NCBI GenBank assembly: GCA_002104945.1
Contig: MCFH01000038.1
Coordinates: 475,434 to 539,433 of the forward strand
Source: Piromyces finnis
Taxonomy: Eukaryota > Neocallimastigomycota > Neocallimastigomycetes > Neocallimastigales > Neocallimastigaceae
DNA: 64,000 nucleotides
Direction: 5' to 3'
Below are positions 32,263 through 42,470 of the stretch, in pieces. Every line of letters starts with the position of its first letter. Within the stretch, counting starts at the first letter, position 1. A program made the translations under genes and the position numbers. Under the pieces are notes generated by a model. The model was not told the origin of the DNA and ran no database searches. It was given only the letters and a program-made list of their open reading frames with translations.

Positions 32263-34760
32263 TAATGTTCTATTAAATCATCCGATTTATACTGGACTTA
32301 TGAATGATAATAAAGAGGATTCGCATAATTCATATTACGACAGGAAGAATATTAACCAGAACTTTAGATATCCATATTTCAACAGAACTAGGACTAACTA
32401 CCGCAGAATTTATGGAGGACAGTCTAATTGGAGCAACACCAATGGTTATGTAAATCAACAGAATGATAATAATAGTAGAATGGGTTTAACCCCTTATCAA
32501 GTCATGAATAAATCTTATTCTACAACAGGAAATGCGGAAAAAAGGGTATTTCTGATGGAACCAACCAATGCCATTCCAAGGGAGATTGATGAAAGAAACT
32601 CTGATATAAAATGTTTCAGATGTGGACAAAGTGGACATAAACTTATAGAGTGTCCATATACTTTTAAACAACTTGCGGAAATGGAAGAAAAGGGGCTTTT
32701 AAACTAGACTCTGGGAGAAGGACAACTCCCAGTAAACAAACCAATCTATCGGTGGTACAACCCGCGGTAGATAAAACAATAAATAATACTTGTGCTCCAA
32801 ATAATAATTATCAAGAGCCTTCGTCCATAACCTTGATTGCAACTAAGAAATCGAAGGACACAAATAGCAAAATTAAAAATGGGCACAAGGAAACAACAGT
32901 CCAGATAAAGAGGATGCATGAGAATAAATTACAACGAAGTCCTATGCCTATTAAGACTGCGGCTATGAAGAATAACGAGCAATTAGATAAAAAAAGGAAT
33001 TATACAAATGAAAGTGATAAGGAGATGAACTTGGACACTTCTGAAGTTATAGCGATAGATTCTGAAGGAAAATCAACCAAAGATAAAGATAAGATAATGG
33101 AAACCATAGAAAAAGAAGAAATGGAAGGGGAGAAAGATGGTATGAATGAAGAATTGAATAAGAATGATAAGAGCGAAGTAAAAGCTCCCAAAGAAAGCGA
33201 AAAAGTAAATAAAGTAGAGAAGTTAGAACACTTGGATGTATCTCATCTAAATGACAAAAGAATCGAGAATGTGACAAAGAAAAGTCGAGAAGAAAGAAAT
33301 GCTGAAATTAAGAAACAGGAAAAGAAAGAAGCAAGTAAAACAAGCTCGTTACCTCCACAAGAACAAATTTCGAACATCAAAAGACATATACGATTAATAG
33401 ATGGATTTGAAGAGTTTAAAATAGATGATTTAGTAAAGGAAGTGGCTTCCACAGAAGGGATAACTAAACTTGTAAATCTATTAGACTTGTTTCCAAAATT
33501 TCGTACAGTTTTTGCCCAAAAATTGAAATTAAAACCAAAATTCAGAAACACAGTCACTATTGCAGTTACTCTGCTGGGGGAACATAAAGTCGTCAAGGTT
33601 CGTGGAAGAGTAGAAGAATTTGAGGCAGAAATCTTCTTAGATTCATGTGCCAGTGTTAATATGATAACGAAGTCAGCCCTTCATAAGTTCGGAATCCACA
33701 ATTGGTGAGAAAACTTTCACAGATATTTTTAGAGTGATTGAAAAGGACGATATTTTTAATATATTAATTGGTATTGACTCTTTAAAAAGAAATCGATTTA
33801 ATTTAAATTTTGTGGATGATAGTTTATATTACATTGATAAAAATAATTCACACATGAAGATTGCAGACCTGTATTATGATATTAATCTACCAGAATTAAA
33901 AGGGGAAGATTCAGATGAGGAAATTATAGAAGAAACACCAATGTTAATAACAGTAGCGATGTCTACCCAGAATGAAGGAAAAGAAGGAACGTTAGAAACA
34001 AAAGAAAATATTATTAATGAAGTTGTGGATAAAATACCGGAAGATATTAGAGAGGTAGTAAGAAAGCTATTTGATAAATTTAGGCGTGTTATCGCTGTTA
34101 AAACTGATGATCTGAGTAGAACCAAATTACTACCTCATCGTATCAGGTTGAAGCCAAACTCGTTTCCTTTTAAACAACGAGCATATAGGCTGTCAAAAGT
34201 GCAAGCAGATGCATTGAAAGTGGAGTTAACCAAACTAATTAATAATAAATTAATTGAACCATCCCACTCATCGTGGTCGTCGCCTGTAGTCTTAGTGCCT
34301 AAGAAAAATGGAAAATACCAAATGTATGTAGATTATCGACGCTTGTGAATGTACAATAAAAGATTCTTACGCCCTACCACTAGTTGATGATATACTGTGT
34401 TACGTAGGTAAGAAAGCTGTTTTGACTACTATGGATTTGTTTTCGGGTTACCACCAAGTACCAATGTATTCGGAAGATGAAGACCTTACTTGTTTCACAA
34501 CTATTTATGGTAACTACAATTTTAAGGTAATGCCATTTGGGCTGTGTAATGCACCTGCTACATTTCAGAGAGAAATGAACAGGATATTCTTCAGTTTGAT
34601 TGGCATCTGCGTTTTTATTTACATTGACGATTTAATTGTATTTTCTTATACCATAGAGGATCATGTAAATGATTTATTGAAAGTATTTACAGTCCTTCAA
34701 GAAAATGGGTTGAAAATTAATATTGAAAAATGCAACTTCTTTCAGAAGTAAGTAAAATTA
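32263..34760 (+). pseudogene. Gypsy-D gag-pol, left part (gag, protease, RT), broken
   Basis: Old Ty3/gypsy element, 5' end missing. The gag remnant ends with zinc knuckle CFRCGQSGHKLIEC (32614-32655) and TAG at 32705. Pol lies in the -1 frame from there to TGA at 33706, with protease motif EIFLDSCASVNMI (DSC in place of DSG/DTG) and a long Lys/Glu-rich linker. Frames then shift near 33700 and 34346. The RT reads PHRIRLKPNSFPFKQRAYR, then SPVVLVPKKNGKYQMYVDYR, then TTMDLFSGYHQVPMYSEDED, MPFGLCNAPATFQ and the catalytic VFIYIDDLIVF. An in-frame TAA follows FFQK at 34750, and then Gypsy-A interrupts it. It is not functional. Confidence 0.9.
32698..32732 (+). other. -1 ribosomal frameshift signal of Gypsy-D
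   Basis: In the gag frame the codons are CTT TTA AAC TAG, giving heptamer T TTA AAC at 32698-32704 directly before the stop. After a 6-nt spacer (TAGACT) comes a perfect 7-bp stem, CTGGGAG (32711-32717) with CTCCCAG (32726-32732) and an 8-nt loop. The -1 frame is open through the site and continues into the protease. All parts of a simple -1 signal are visible; activity is inference. Confidence 0.82.
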
Positions 34761-35365
34761 TGTAAAGATATCAAACGCCTCTGTTTGATATCTTTAATGT
34801 AACTTAAGCCACAAGTATTATTGTTTAAGTTACACAAATTATATTCAGAAAAAGAAAATGAGACATAATTTATTTATTAATAATTAAAGTTTAAAACAAA
34901 ATAAATTATTAATTTATTTTTAATGTTTAACAAGTAAATTAATATTCTCAATTTAAATCCCTAGTTTTAGTATTGTTTTTTTATAGAAATAGATAAATAA
35001 TAAATGATTAATATATCAATAATACATGGGCACATATTCAAATTAAATGGTACTTAATTTGAATTGCCAATTGTATTTTACTAAAAATAGTTATAGTTTA
35101 AATATTTATTAATAATTAAGATTTTAGTGTAGATTTTAAATAATAATATATAAGAAATAAATAGTTATAATATAATATAAATGTATTTAGGAAAAATATA
35201 AATAGAAGATATTTTTCATCATTTTATCGATGTAATTGTTATTATTAAAATTCTATTATAATAAAAGATATTTTTAATAAAACAATTTTTTATTTTTATT
35301 TTAAATTTAGTGTTATTGTAATAGAATAGATATCCTAATCTATTCTTTCAGTGTTCAACATTACA
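34761..35365 (+). repeat. Gypsy-A 5' LTR (605 bp)
   Basis: It starts with two hairpins: arms AAAGATATCAAAC (34764-34776) and GTTTGATATCTTT (34783-34795), then GTAACTTAA (34799-34807) and TTAAGTTAC (34825-34833). The predicted transcription start is at 35232, where the self-primer begins, making R-U5 134 nt. Confidence 0.93.
35232..35242 (+). promoter_or_regulatory. predicted transcription start and self-primer of Gypsy-A
   Basis: GTAATTGTTAT is the exact complement of the first 11 bases after the LTR (ATAACAATTAC, 35366-35376). The pairing ends on both next bases. In Tf1-type elements the first 11 nt of the mRNA serve as primer, so the mRNA should begin at 35232. Confidence 0.75.
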
Positions 35366-35376
35366 ATAACAATTAC
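35366..35376 (+). other. primer-binding site of Gypsy-A (self-primed type)
   Basis: ATAACAATTAC abuts the 5' LTR. There is no TGG start as in tRNA-primed elements. It pairs perfectly with 35232-35242. Confidence 0.78.
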
Positions 35377-35401
35377 CTAACGAAAACCAAGAATACGTTA
35401 G

Positions 35402-35556
35402 GGTATCTACCGCCGAGTAAAAGAAGAAAAAGAAGGAATAACTACTGAGTTGAAATTGAGTCTATCGCCGAGTAAAAGAAGAAAAAAGAAGGAATAACTA
35501 CTGGGTTGAAATTGAATCTACAGCCGCCGAGTGGGAAGAAAGGACCAAGAATAACC
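35402..35556 (+). repeat. 57-bp tandem repeat in the Gypsy-A leader, 2.5 copies
   Basis: The unit contains CGCCGAGTAAAAGAAGAAAA and GGAATAACTACTGRGTTGAA. The third copy is partial (GCCGCCGAGTGGGAAGAAAGG). It is non-coding and may be a packaging or translation signal. A poly(A) tract (35666-35693) follows. Confidence 0.75.
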
Positions 35557-35661
35557 ATTAAGGATTGATTAGTAGTACAAAACTTGTTCGACACTGCTTT
35601 TGCAGAACGCGTCTGAATAACTTTTGTATTGTTTGATATACTAAAATTATCTTTTATAAAT

Positions 35662-35696
<35 letters not shown>

Positions 35697-35785
35697 ACTT
35701 ACTTGAAATAGTAGTAAGAAAACATTTTATTTATTTTAGTAAGTTGGAGGGTTTAATTAGTGAATTTGAAAATTTGAATTTGGAA

Positions 35786-38700
35786 ATGGGTGATAGGAAT
35801 GTGGGTGTTTCCGGGAACTCGGGGAACATTATTAATGCTCCACCGATATTCTCTGGTAAACAACGTGAATTAGATGGATTTTTAACTAGAGTGGAGTTGG
35901 TATTTCGTACTCGACCGACACTGTATAATACAGATCGAGTCAAGGTCGACTTCGTTATATCATACTTCTCTGGTAAACCTTTGGAATGGGCTTCAGTGTT
36001 GATGAAGAATAATAGTGGGGTTTTAAACCATTATGATGAATTTGTAGATAGGTTGAAGGCTAATTTTGGCAGTTATAGATACGATACCGTTGTAGCTAAC
36101 GGTAAATTAGATAATCTTCGCCAAAGGAAACTTGGTCAGGTATTAGATTACATTACCGAGTTTCAACGTATTAGCCAAAATTCAAGCTTTAATGATAGCG
36201 CAAAAATCTACATGTTTCTGAAAGGTTTATTACCACCACTTAGGGAGAAGTTGGCTTTCATTGAATCAAACTCAACTTCAATTGAACAATTGATTTCTTC
36301 AACTATTTTAGTTGAAGATATGATGAAAAGGAATTCTTTAAGTGAATTTTATTTTAATGGTAGAAGGGCTAATGATCCTATGGATGTGGATGTATTTAAA
36401 ATTAGTAGAGAGAATAAACGAAAAAGGTATGTGAATATTCAAGGATCAAGTAAAAATTACAATGAAAACATAGATAACTTTGAAGAAGAAAAGAAAAAAG
36501 GGTTATGTTTTCTTTGTAAACAACCGGGACATTTAAAATTTAATTGTCCTAATAGAGTAAAGCCCAGAAAAGTGTTAAGAATTGTTAAAGAAAGGACTCC
36601 AAAAATTGTTAATCCAAAAATTTACAAAGTTGGAGTCAAGGGAGTGAAAAGTGATTTAAACCTTGTGGATTTTTACTTGAGTACCAATGAAGTTTCGGAA
36701 GTTAAAATTAAGGTTTTAATTGATTCCGGTTCTGAATTAAATTTCATTAATCCAAGTCTTGCTGAAGACCTTGGTATTAATTTGGAAAAAGTAGAACCAT
36801 TCCGTGTATCTGGTGTTAGTGATGGAGTTGTTAGTGTTTGGGAAAGGACTGAGAAGTGCATGCTCCGTTGCAAAAATCACTTCGAAGTAATTCAACTTTA
36901 TGGATTACAAGTCCCCGGTGTTGATGTTATTCTTGGTTTGCCGTGGATAAAGAAGCATAATCCAAATGCTTTCTACGACTCTAAGAAAATCGCTTTTAGT
37001 TCTGGTTATTGTGCCAGACATTGTAATAAAGGCAAAAGAAAGAGAAAACCAAGAAAGAAGTCAAAGAATGATCAGTTAGATCATGATGTTCTCGACCGAA
37101 GCTTGACCAAAAAGCCGAAAGTAGATCCCTCTGTCCCAAACAATGAAGAAAAAGAATATGTTAAAGGCCGCCTTGTTAGAACCATCAATGATGAAGATGA
37201 TAGCGATGATGAATATATTAGTTTTAATAAAAAAGTTAAATGTATTGTAACAAAAATTAATGAAACATGTAATAATGATAACGAATCATGTAGTAATAAT
37301 AATAATAATGGAAAAGATATTAATAAAGATAAATTGGTCGCCGTACCAACCCAATATTTAGAATTTAGTGAAGTGTTTAATGAAAAAAATTGTGAAGTGT
37401 TACCTCCTCATAGACCTTATGATTGTGAAATCAAACTTAAAGATGATTCGACTTTATTTTATGGACCTTTGTATCCATTAACTGAAGTTGAAAGAGAGGA
37501 ACTTAAAAAATATATTGATGATAATTTAAATAAAGGTTTTATTAGGAAATCATCGTCTCCTGCTGGTGCCCCAATTTTATTTGTTAAAAAGAAGGATGGC
37601 TCCCTAAGACTTTGTATCGATTATAGAAAGTTGAATGATATTACCATTCGTAATTCATATCCTTTACCTTTAATTAGTGACCTTTTGGATAGGGTGAAAA
37701 ATGCTAAGATTTTTACTAAATTAGACCTTAAATCCGCTTATAATCTTGTTCGTATTAAAGAAGGTGACGAATACAAAACGGCTTTTCGTACTAGATATGG
37801 ACATTTTGAATATCTGGTTATGTCTTTTGGATTAAAGAATGCACCTGCAACTTTTCAACACTTCATTAACGATGTCCTTAGTGACTATTTAGACGATTTT
37901 GTTATCTCATATATTGATGATATTCTTATTTATTCTAATAATATCGAAGAACATCATGAGCATGTTAAAAAGGTACTTAAGAAACTACTTGAAAATAATC
38001 TTTATGTTAAATTAGAAAAATGTGAGTTTGATGTTGAGAAAACCACTTTTCTTGGTTATGTCATTTCAAAGGATGGATTGCAAATGGATGAGAATAAAAT
38101 TAAAGCAATTCTCGATTGGCCGGTTCCCAAGAATGTTAAAGAGGTTCAGTCTTTTATTGGTTTATGCAACTATTACAGAATTTTTATTAAAGACTTTGCT
38201 AAAATTGCAAACCCTCTTCACAAACTCACTAGAAAGAATGTTGCTTTTAACTGGGTGAAAGAAGATCAGGACGCTTTTATTTTATTAAAATCTCTGTTCA
38301 CGTCAGCTCCTATTCTGAAACATGCGGATAGTAATAAACAATTTATTGTAGAAACTGATGCTAGTAATTATGCTGTCGGTGCTATTCTCTCTCAAGAATT
38401 TGATGGCAAATTACATCCTATTGCATTTCTTTCTAAAAGTTTGACGAGTTGTCAAAGAAACTATCCTATATATGACAAGGAACTTTTAGCTATTGTAGTT
38501 GCTCTTGAAGAATGGCGTCATTATTTAGAAGGTGCATGCCATCCGTTCATAATTTATACTGATCACAAGAATTTAACATTTCCTAGAAAACCTGAAATGT
38601 TATCTCAGAGACAAATTAGATGGAATTTGTTCTTATCCAGATTTGATTTTAAACTCATTTATAGAGCTGGAAAGAAATCCGGTAAGCCTGATATCCTGTC

Positions 38701-40336
38701 TCGTAGAAGTGACCATGTAGAGAATAATATTAATTCTGATGTTTCTTGTCTTACTATTTCGTTTCATCATAGCGATAACAAACCGTTAATCGATTCTATT
38801 TTATTAGAACTTAAAAATGACGATTTGTATAATTCTATTGTCCAATTTAAAATGAATGGTTCTGCATGTAATGCACCTATTAAAAATATTGATAAAGTTA
38901 TTATTGATAACGAAGGATTTTTGTTATATAATAATCTTATTTATGTTCCTAAATCTCTTAGGACAAGAGTTTTGGAACTTCATCATGATTCTGTTGCTGC
39001 TGGTCATTTCGGTATTAAGAAAACCACTGAACTGATTTCCAGAAACTTTTGGTGGCCAAGGTTTCATTCAGACGTTAAATCTTTTATCAAATCTTGCGTG
39101 ACTTGTTGCAAATCCAAAGTCCCCAGACATAAGCCTTATGGATTGTTATCCCCTTTGGACACTCCCAGTAGGCCCTGGTCTGATATTTCTATTGATTTTA
39201 TTGTTGATCTTCCTAAGTCCAGAGATATGACAACTCTCATGGTTGTTGTCGATAGATTTACTAAATTTGCTCACGCCATTCCTTTACGTTGTCTTCCTAC
39301 TGCTTCGATTGCTGCTGATGCTTTTATTGCTAATGTCTTCCGTTTGCATGGTCTTCCTGATTCCATCATTTCTGATAGAGGCTCGCAATTTACTTCTGAC
39401 TTTTGGTCAAGACTTTGTGACCTTCTTAATATCAATCATTCATTATCAACTGCCAACCATCCGCAGACAGATGGTCAAACGGAGAGGGTGAACGGCATAT
39501 TAGAACAATATTTCCGTTGTTTTATAAATAAAAAGCAGAATAACTGGGTTGATCTTATCCCATTTGCTGAATTTGCATATAATAATACTTTACAACAATC
39601 TATAAATCAATCCCCATTCTTTGCTAATTATGGTTTTCATCCAAAGTTCAGCTTGGAAATCCCGGCTAATGATAGACCTAGTAGAGCTGAACAAAGAGTA
39701 ATTGATATGAATGAAAACTTTAAATTATTAAAAGAAAACTTAGAAAAAGCAAAAGAAACATATAAGAAATATGCCGATATGAAGAGAATGATTCCCCCGG
39801 AGTTCGAAGTGGGAAAGAAGGTATGGTTATTGAAAGATTCTCCTGGAACTAACCTAAAGAGAAAATTAGCACCTCAAATGCTTGGCCCATTTGAGATAAT
39901 TGAAAAAGTTAGTTCTCTCGCTTTCAAATTGAAACTTCCAAAGACAATGAGATGTCATCCAGTCTTTCATGTTTCATTGTTAGAACCATACTTTGAAAAC
40001 AAGTTTAACGACAGGTCTAATCGTAGGAAGAGGAACATTCACCTTAACACAGATTTAATTGAAAAAATTCCAGAGAAAATTGAAAAGATGAAATCTGTTA
40101 ATGGTGAAACATTTTATAAGTTATCATGGAAAGGATTTGACAAATCCACTTGGATTTCTGAAGATCAGATTCCAGATAAACAATTAATACAAGAGTTTGA
40201 AAGAAACTCTAAAAAGTCAAAATATAAGTCGAACGACTCCTCCATGAAAATTAGAAAGAATAAAGTTGGTAATCTAATCAAGCACAGATACCAACCATTT
40301 GTAATTGAAATTCCTTCGAGAAAAGATTCCTTATAA
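35786..40336 (+). CDS. Gypsy-A Gag-Pol polyprotein (PR-RT-RH-IN-chromodomain)
   Basis: The frame is open from before 35744; the first ATG in frame is 35786, giving 1516 residues. Gag lies at ~20-210, and zinc knuckle CFLCKQPGHLKFNC at ~240. Protease DSG is at ~313 (VLIDSGSELNFI). RT has SPAGAPILFVKKKDGSLRLC and catalytic SYIDDILIYS (~708). RNase H has VETDASNYAVGAILSQ and TDHKNL. Integrase has the H-H-C-C finger (GHFGIKKT, CVTCCK) and catalytic Asp1137, Asp1197 and Glu1233 (D-35-E spacing). A GPF module (KLAPQMLGPFEIIEKV) follows. Residues ~1425-1475 form a chromodomain (FYKLSWKGFDKSTWISEDQI), which in chromoviruses directs integration to marked chromatin. All active-site residues are present and there is no gag stop. 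Confidence 0.95.
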   Translation: MGDRNVGVSGNSGNIINAPPIFSGKQRELDGFLTRVELVFRTRPTLYNTDRVKVDFVISYFSGKPLEWASVLMKNNSGVLNHYDEFVDRLKANFGSYRYDTVVANGKLDNLRQRKLGQVLDYITEFQRISQNSSFNDSAKIYMFLKGLLPPLREKLAFIESNSTSIEQLISSTILVEDMMKRNSLSEFYFNGRRANDPMDVDVFKISRENKRKRYVNIQGSSKNYNENIDNFEEEKKKGLCFLCKQPGHLKFNCPNRVKPRKVLRIVKERTPKIVNPKIYKVGVKGVKSDLNLVDFYLSTNEVSEVKIKVLIDSGSELNFINPSLAEDLGINLEKVEPFRVSGVSDGVVSVWERTEKCMLRCKNHFEVIQLYGLQVPGVDVILGLPWIKKHNPNAFYDSKKIAFSSGYCARHCNKGKRKRKPRKKSKNDQLDHDVLDRSLTKKPKVDPSVPNNEEKEYVKGRLVRTINDEDDSDDEYISFNKKVKCIVTKINETCNNDNESCSNNNNNGKDINKDKLVAVPTQYLEFSEVFNEKNCEVLPPHRPYDCEIKLKDDSTLFYGPLYPLTEVEREELKKYIDDNLNKGFIRKSSSPAGAPILFVKKKDGSLRLCIDYRKLNDITIRNSYPLPLISDLLDRVKNAKIFTKLDLKSAYNLVRIKEGDEYKTAFRTRYGHFEYLVMSFGLKNAPATFQHFINDVLSDYLDDFVISYIDDILIYSNNIEEHHEHVKKVLKKLLENNLYVKLEKCEFDVEKTTFLGYVISKDGLQMDENKIKAILDWPVPKNVKEVQSFIGLCNYYRIFIKDFAKIANPLHKLTRKNVAFNWVKEDQDAFILLKSLFTSAPILKHADSNKQFIVETDASNYAVGAILSQEFDGKLHPIAFLSKSLTSCQRNYPIYDKELLAIVVALEEWRHYLEGACHPFIIYTDHKNLTFPRKPEMLSQRQIRWNLFLSRFDFKLIYRAGKKSGKPDILSRRSDHVENNINSDVSCLTISFHHSDNKPLIDSILLELKNDDLYNSIVQFKMNGSACNAPIKNIDKVIIDNEGFLLYNNLIYVPKSLRTRVLELHHDSVAAGHFGIKKTTELISRNFWWPRFHSDVKSFIKSCVTCCKSKVPRHKPYGLLSPLDTPSRPWSDISIDFIVDLPKSRDMTTLMVVVDRFTKFAHAIPLRCLPTASIAADAFIANVFRLHGLPDSIISDRGSQFTSDFWSRLCDLLNINHSLSTANHPQTDGQTERVNGILEQYFRCFINKKQNNWVDLIPFAEFAYNNTLQQSINQSPFFANYGFHPKFSLEIPANDRPSRAEQRVIDMNENFKLLKENLEKAKETYKKYADMKRMIPPEFEVGKKVWLLKDSPGTNLKRKLAPQMLGPFEIIEKVSSLAFKLKLPKTMRCHPVFHVSLLEPYFENKFNDRSNRRKRNIHLNTDLIEKIPEKIEKMKSVNGETFYKLSWKGFDKSTWISEDQIPDKQLIQEFERNSKKSKYKSNDSSMKIRKNKVGNLIKHRYQPFVIEIPSRKDSL

Positions 40337-40372
40337 ATTAATCTCGCAGGAGCTCGACTTAGAGAGAGAGAT

Positions 40373-40977
40373 TGTAAAGATATCAAACGCCTCTGTTTGA
40401 TATCTTTAATGTAACTTAAGCCACAAGTATTATTGTTTAAGTTACACAAATTATATTCAGAAAAAGAAAATGAGACATAATTTATTTATTAATAATTAAA
40501 GTTTAAAACAAAATAAATTATTAATTTATTTTTAATGTTTAACAAGTAAATTAATATTCTCAATTTAAATCCCTAGTTTTAGTATTGTTTTTTTATAGAA
40601 ATAGATAAATAATAAATGATTAATATATCAATAATACATGGGCACATATTCAAATTAAATGGTACTTAATTTGAATTGCCAATTGTATTTTACTAAAAAT
40701 AGTTATAGTTTAAATATTTATTAATAATTAAGATTTTAGTGTAGATTTTAAATAATAATATATAAGAAATAAATAGTTATAATATAATATAAATGTATTT
40801 AGGAAAAATATAAATAGAAGATATTTTTCATCATTTTATCGATGTAATTGTTATTATTAAAATTCTATTATAATAAAAGATATTTTTAATAAAACAATTT
40901 TTTATTTTTATTTTAAATTTAGTGTTATTGTAATAGAATAGATATCCTAATCTATTCTTTCAGTGTTTAACATTACA
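40373..40977 (+). repeat. Gypsy-A 3' LTR (605 bp)
   Basis: Same length as the 5' LTR with one base change noticed. It is preceded by the purine tract AGAGAGAGAGAT and followed by TSD AATTA (40978-40982). Confidence 0.93.
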
Positions 40978-42470
40978 AATTACTAGGGCATACCTTATCC
41001 ACTGAAGGACTTAAGCCAATTCCTGAGAAAGTAAAGGTAATACTAAACTGGCTACCACCGAAAAGTGTTTCTCAATTGCGTTCGTTTTTAGGGGCTGTAA
41101 GTTACTACCGAAAATTTATTGACAAATTTGCGCAATATGCTAAACCACTATTTAAGTTATTAAAGAAAGACGAAGAGTTCAAATGGAGTCCAGAGGTGAA
41201 TAACTCATTTGAAATCTTATAATTAAGACTAATAGAAGCTCCAATACTAATACCACCGGATTTTGAAAAACCATTCAAGATTCAAACAGATGCATCACGT
41301 AATGGGATAGGTGGAGTGATTTTACAAATAGATGAAGATGGAATGGAGAAACCACTACACTTTGTAAGTAGGACACTGAATAAATCAGAAGAAAACTACA
41401 GTGTAACAGGTTTAGAAGGGACAGTTGCATACTATTGTTCTAAGAAATTCAAGCATTATATAGTAGGAAATACGTTGGAAACTGAATTAATCACCGACCA
41501 TAAACCGCTAGTTGGATTGATTAATAATAGCGAACCAACCAATAGTAGGCATCTTAAATGGGTCACTACGTTTAGTATATTAAAAATCAAAGTGTTGTAC
41601 GAAGAAGGAAAGAAGAATGTGATAGCTGACGCTCTATCAAGATTGACCAGTAAGGAAGAAAGTCAGTTAGCACCAAGACCAATTAATAACAAACAAACAA
41701 TCAACGTGATCGTGGATAATAATCGTAATACTACTACTAATAATAAAATAAGTAAGGATAACAATCAATATAAAAAATAAATGATTTTATTAATAGGAAA
41801 ATTATAACTATGGATGGCATACAATACTACAAAAGTAATGGGAAACTAAGAAGAATTATAGATGATGACGAAGAAAAATTCAGACTAATTGAAGCCGCTC
41901 ATTCTATCGGACATGAAGGTATATACAAGACCTATCATAGGTTAAAGAAGGAATTCTATTGGAAGGCATGAATAACGATGTAAAAATTTATATTAAGTGT
42001 TGTCCAAGATGCCAACAATTCAAGCCACAGAAATTTAATCTTTTTGTTGAAAGCATACCCACAAAGCCAGGTTTACCATTTTCAAAAGTAGGTCTAGACC
42101 TGGTAGGTCCGTTGCCAATAACAAATAAAGGCAATAAATACATTATTGTTCTAGTGGACTATTTAACTAAATGGGTGGAGGCTGAGGCTTTAAAGAATAT
42201 AGAACCTGACAATGTCATTGACTTTTTGAAGAGAGTATTTTCTCGCCATGGTATTCCTGAGGTTATAGTAGCATACAATGGGCCTCAATTTCGATCTGAT
42301 AAGACGAAGGCATTCCTGAATTTACATGACGTGTACGTCCAATACGTATCGACATATCACCCTGCATCTAATGGAGAAGTGGAAAACCGGAATAAGGAAA
42401 TAGTCAAATATCTGAAACTATTAGGTGATAAAGAAGATGAATGGGATGAAATACTGCCTAGTGCACTATA
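40978..42470 (+). pseudogene. Gypsy-D pol, right part (RT end, RNase H, integrase), broken
   Basis: It continues the RT interrupted at 34760: LLGHTLSTEGLKPIPEKVKV, FLGAVSYYRKFIDKFA. RNase H follows, with IQTDASRNGIGGVILQ, LITDHKPLVGL and NVIADALSRL. After a TAA at 41778 and a frame change comes an integrase with HSIGHEGIYKTYHRL, CCPRCQQFK, GLDLVGPLP, VIVAYNGPQF and GEVENRNKEI. The second catalytic Asp is replaced by Tyr (codon TAC at 42274). A stop also lies at 41220. The sequence ends at ~42470, where an antisense fragment of another element begins. It is inactive. Confidence 0.9.

Larger units (their letters stand above)
34761..40977 (+). mobile_element. Gypsy-A: full-length chromodomain Ty3/gypsy retrotransposon nested in Gypsy-D
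   Basis: Two 605-bp LTRs start TGTAAAG, end CATTACA, and I found one difference (GTTCAACATT against GTTTAACATT). The target duplication AATTA lies at 34756-34760 and 40978-40982. Removing the element joins AAATTA to CTAGGG and restores Gypsy-D codons V-K-L-L-G-H. The interior holds a leader, one long gag-pol frame and a purine tract AGAGAGAGAGAT before the 3' LTR. Near-identical LTRs and an unbroken frame indicate recent insertion and possible activity. Confidence 0.96.

Noticed and set aside
35731-35943. Minus-strand frames within Gypsy-A, -B and -D pol
   Set aside because: Shadows of the sense polyprotein frames; no motifs.
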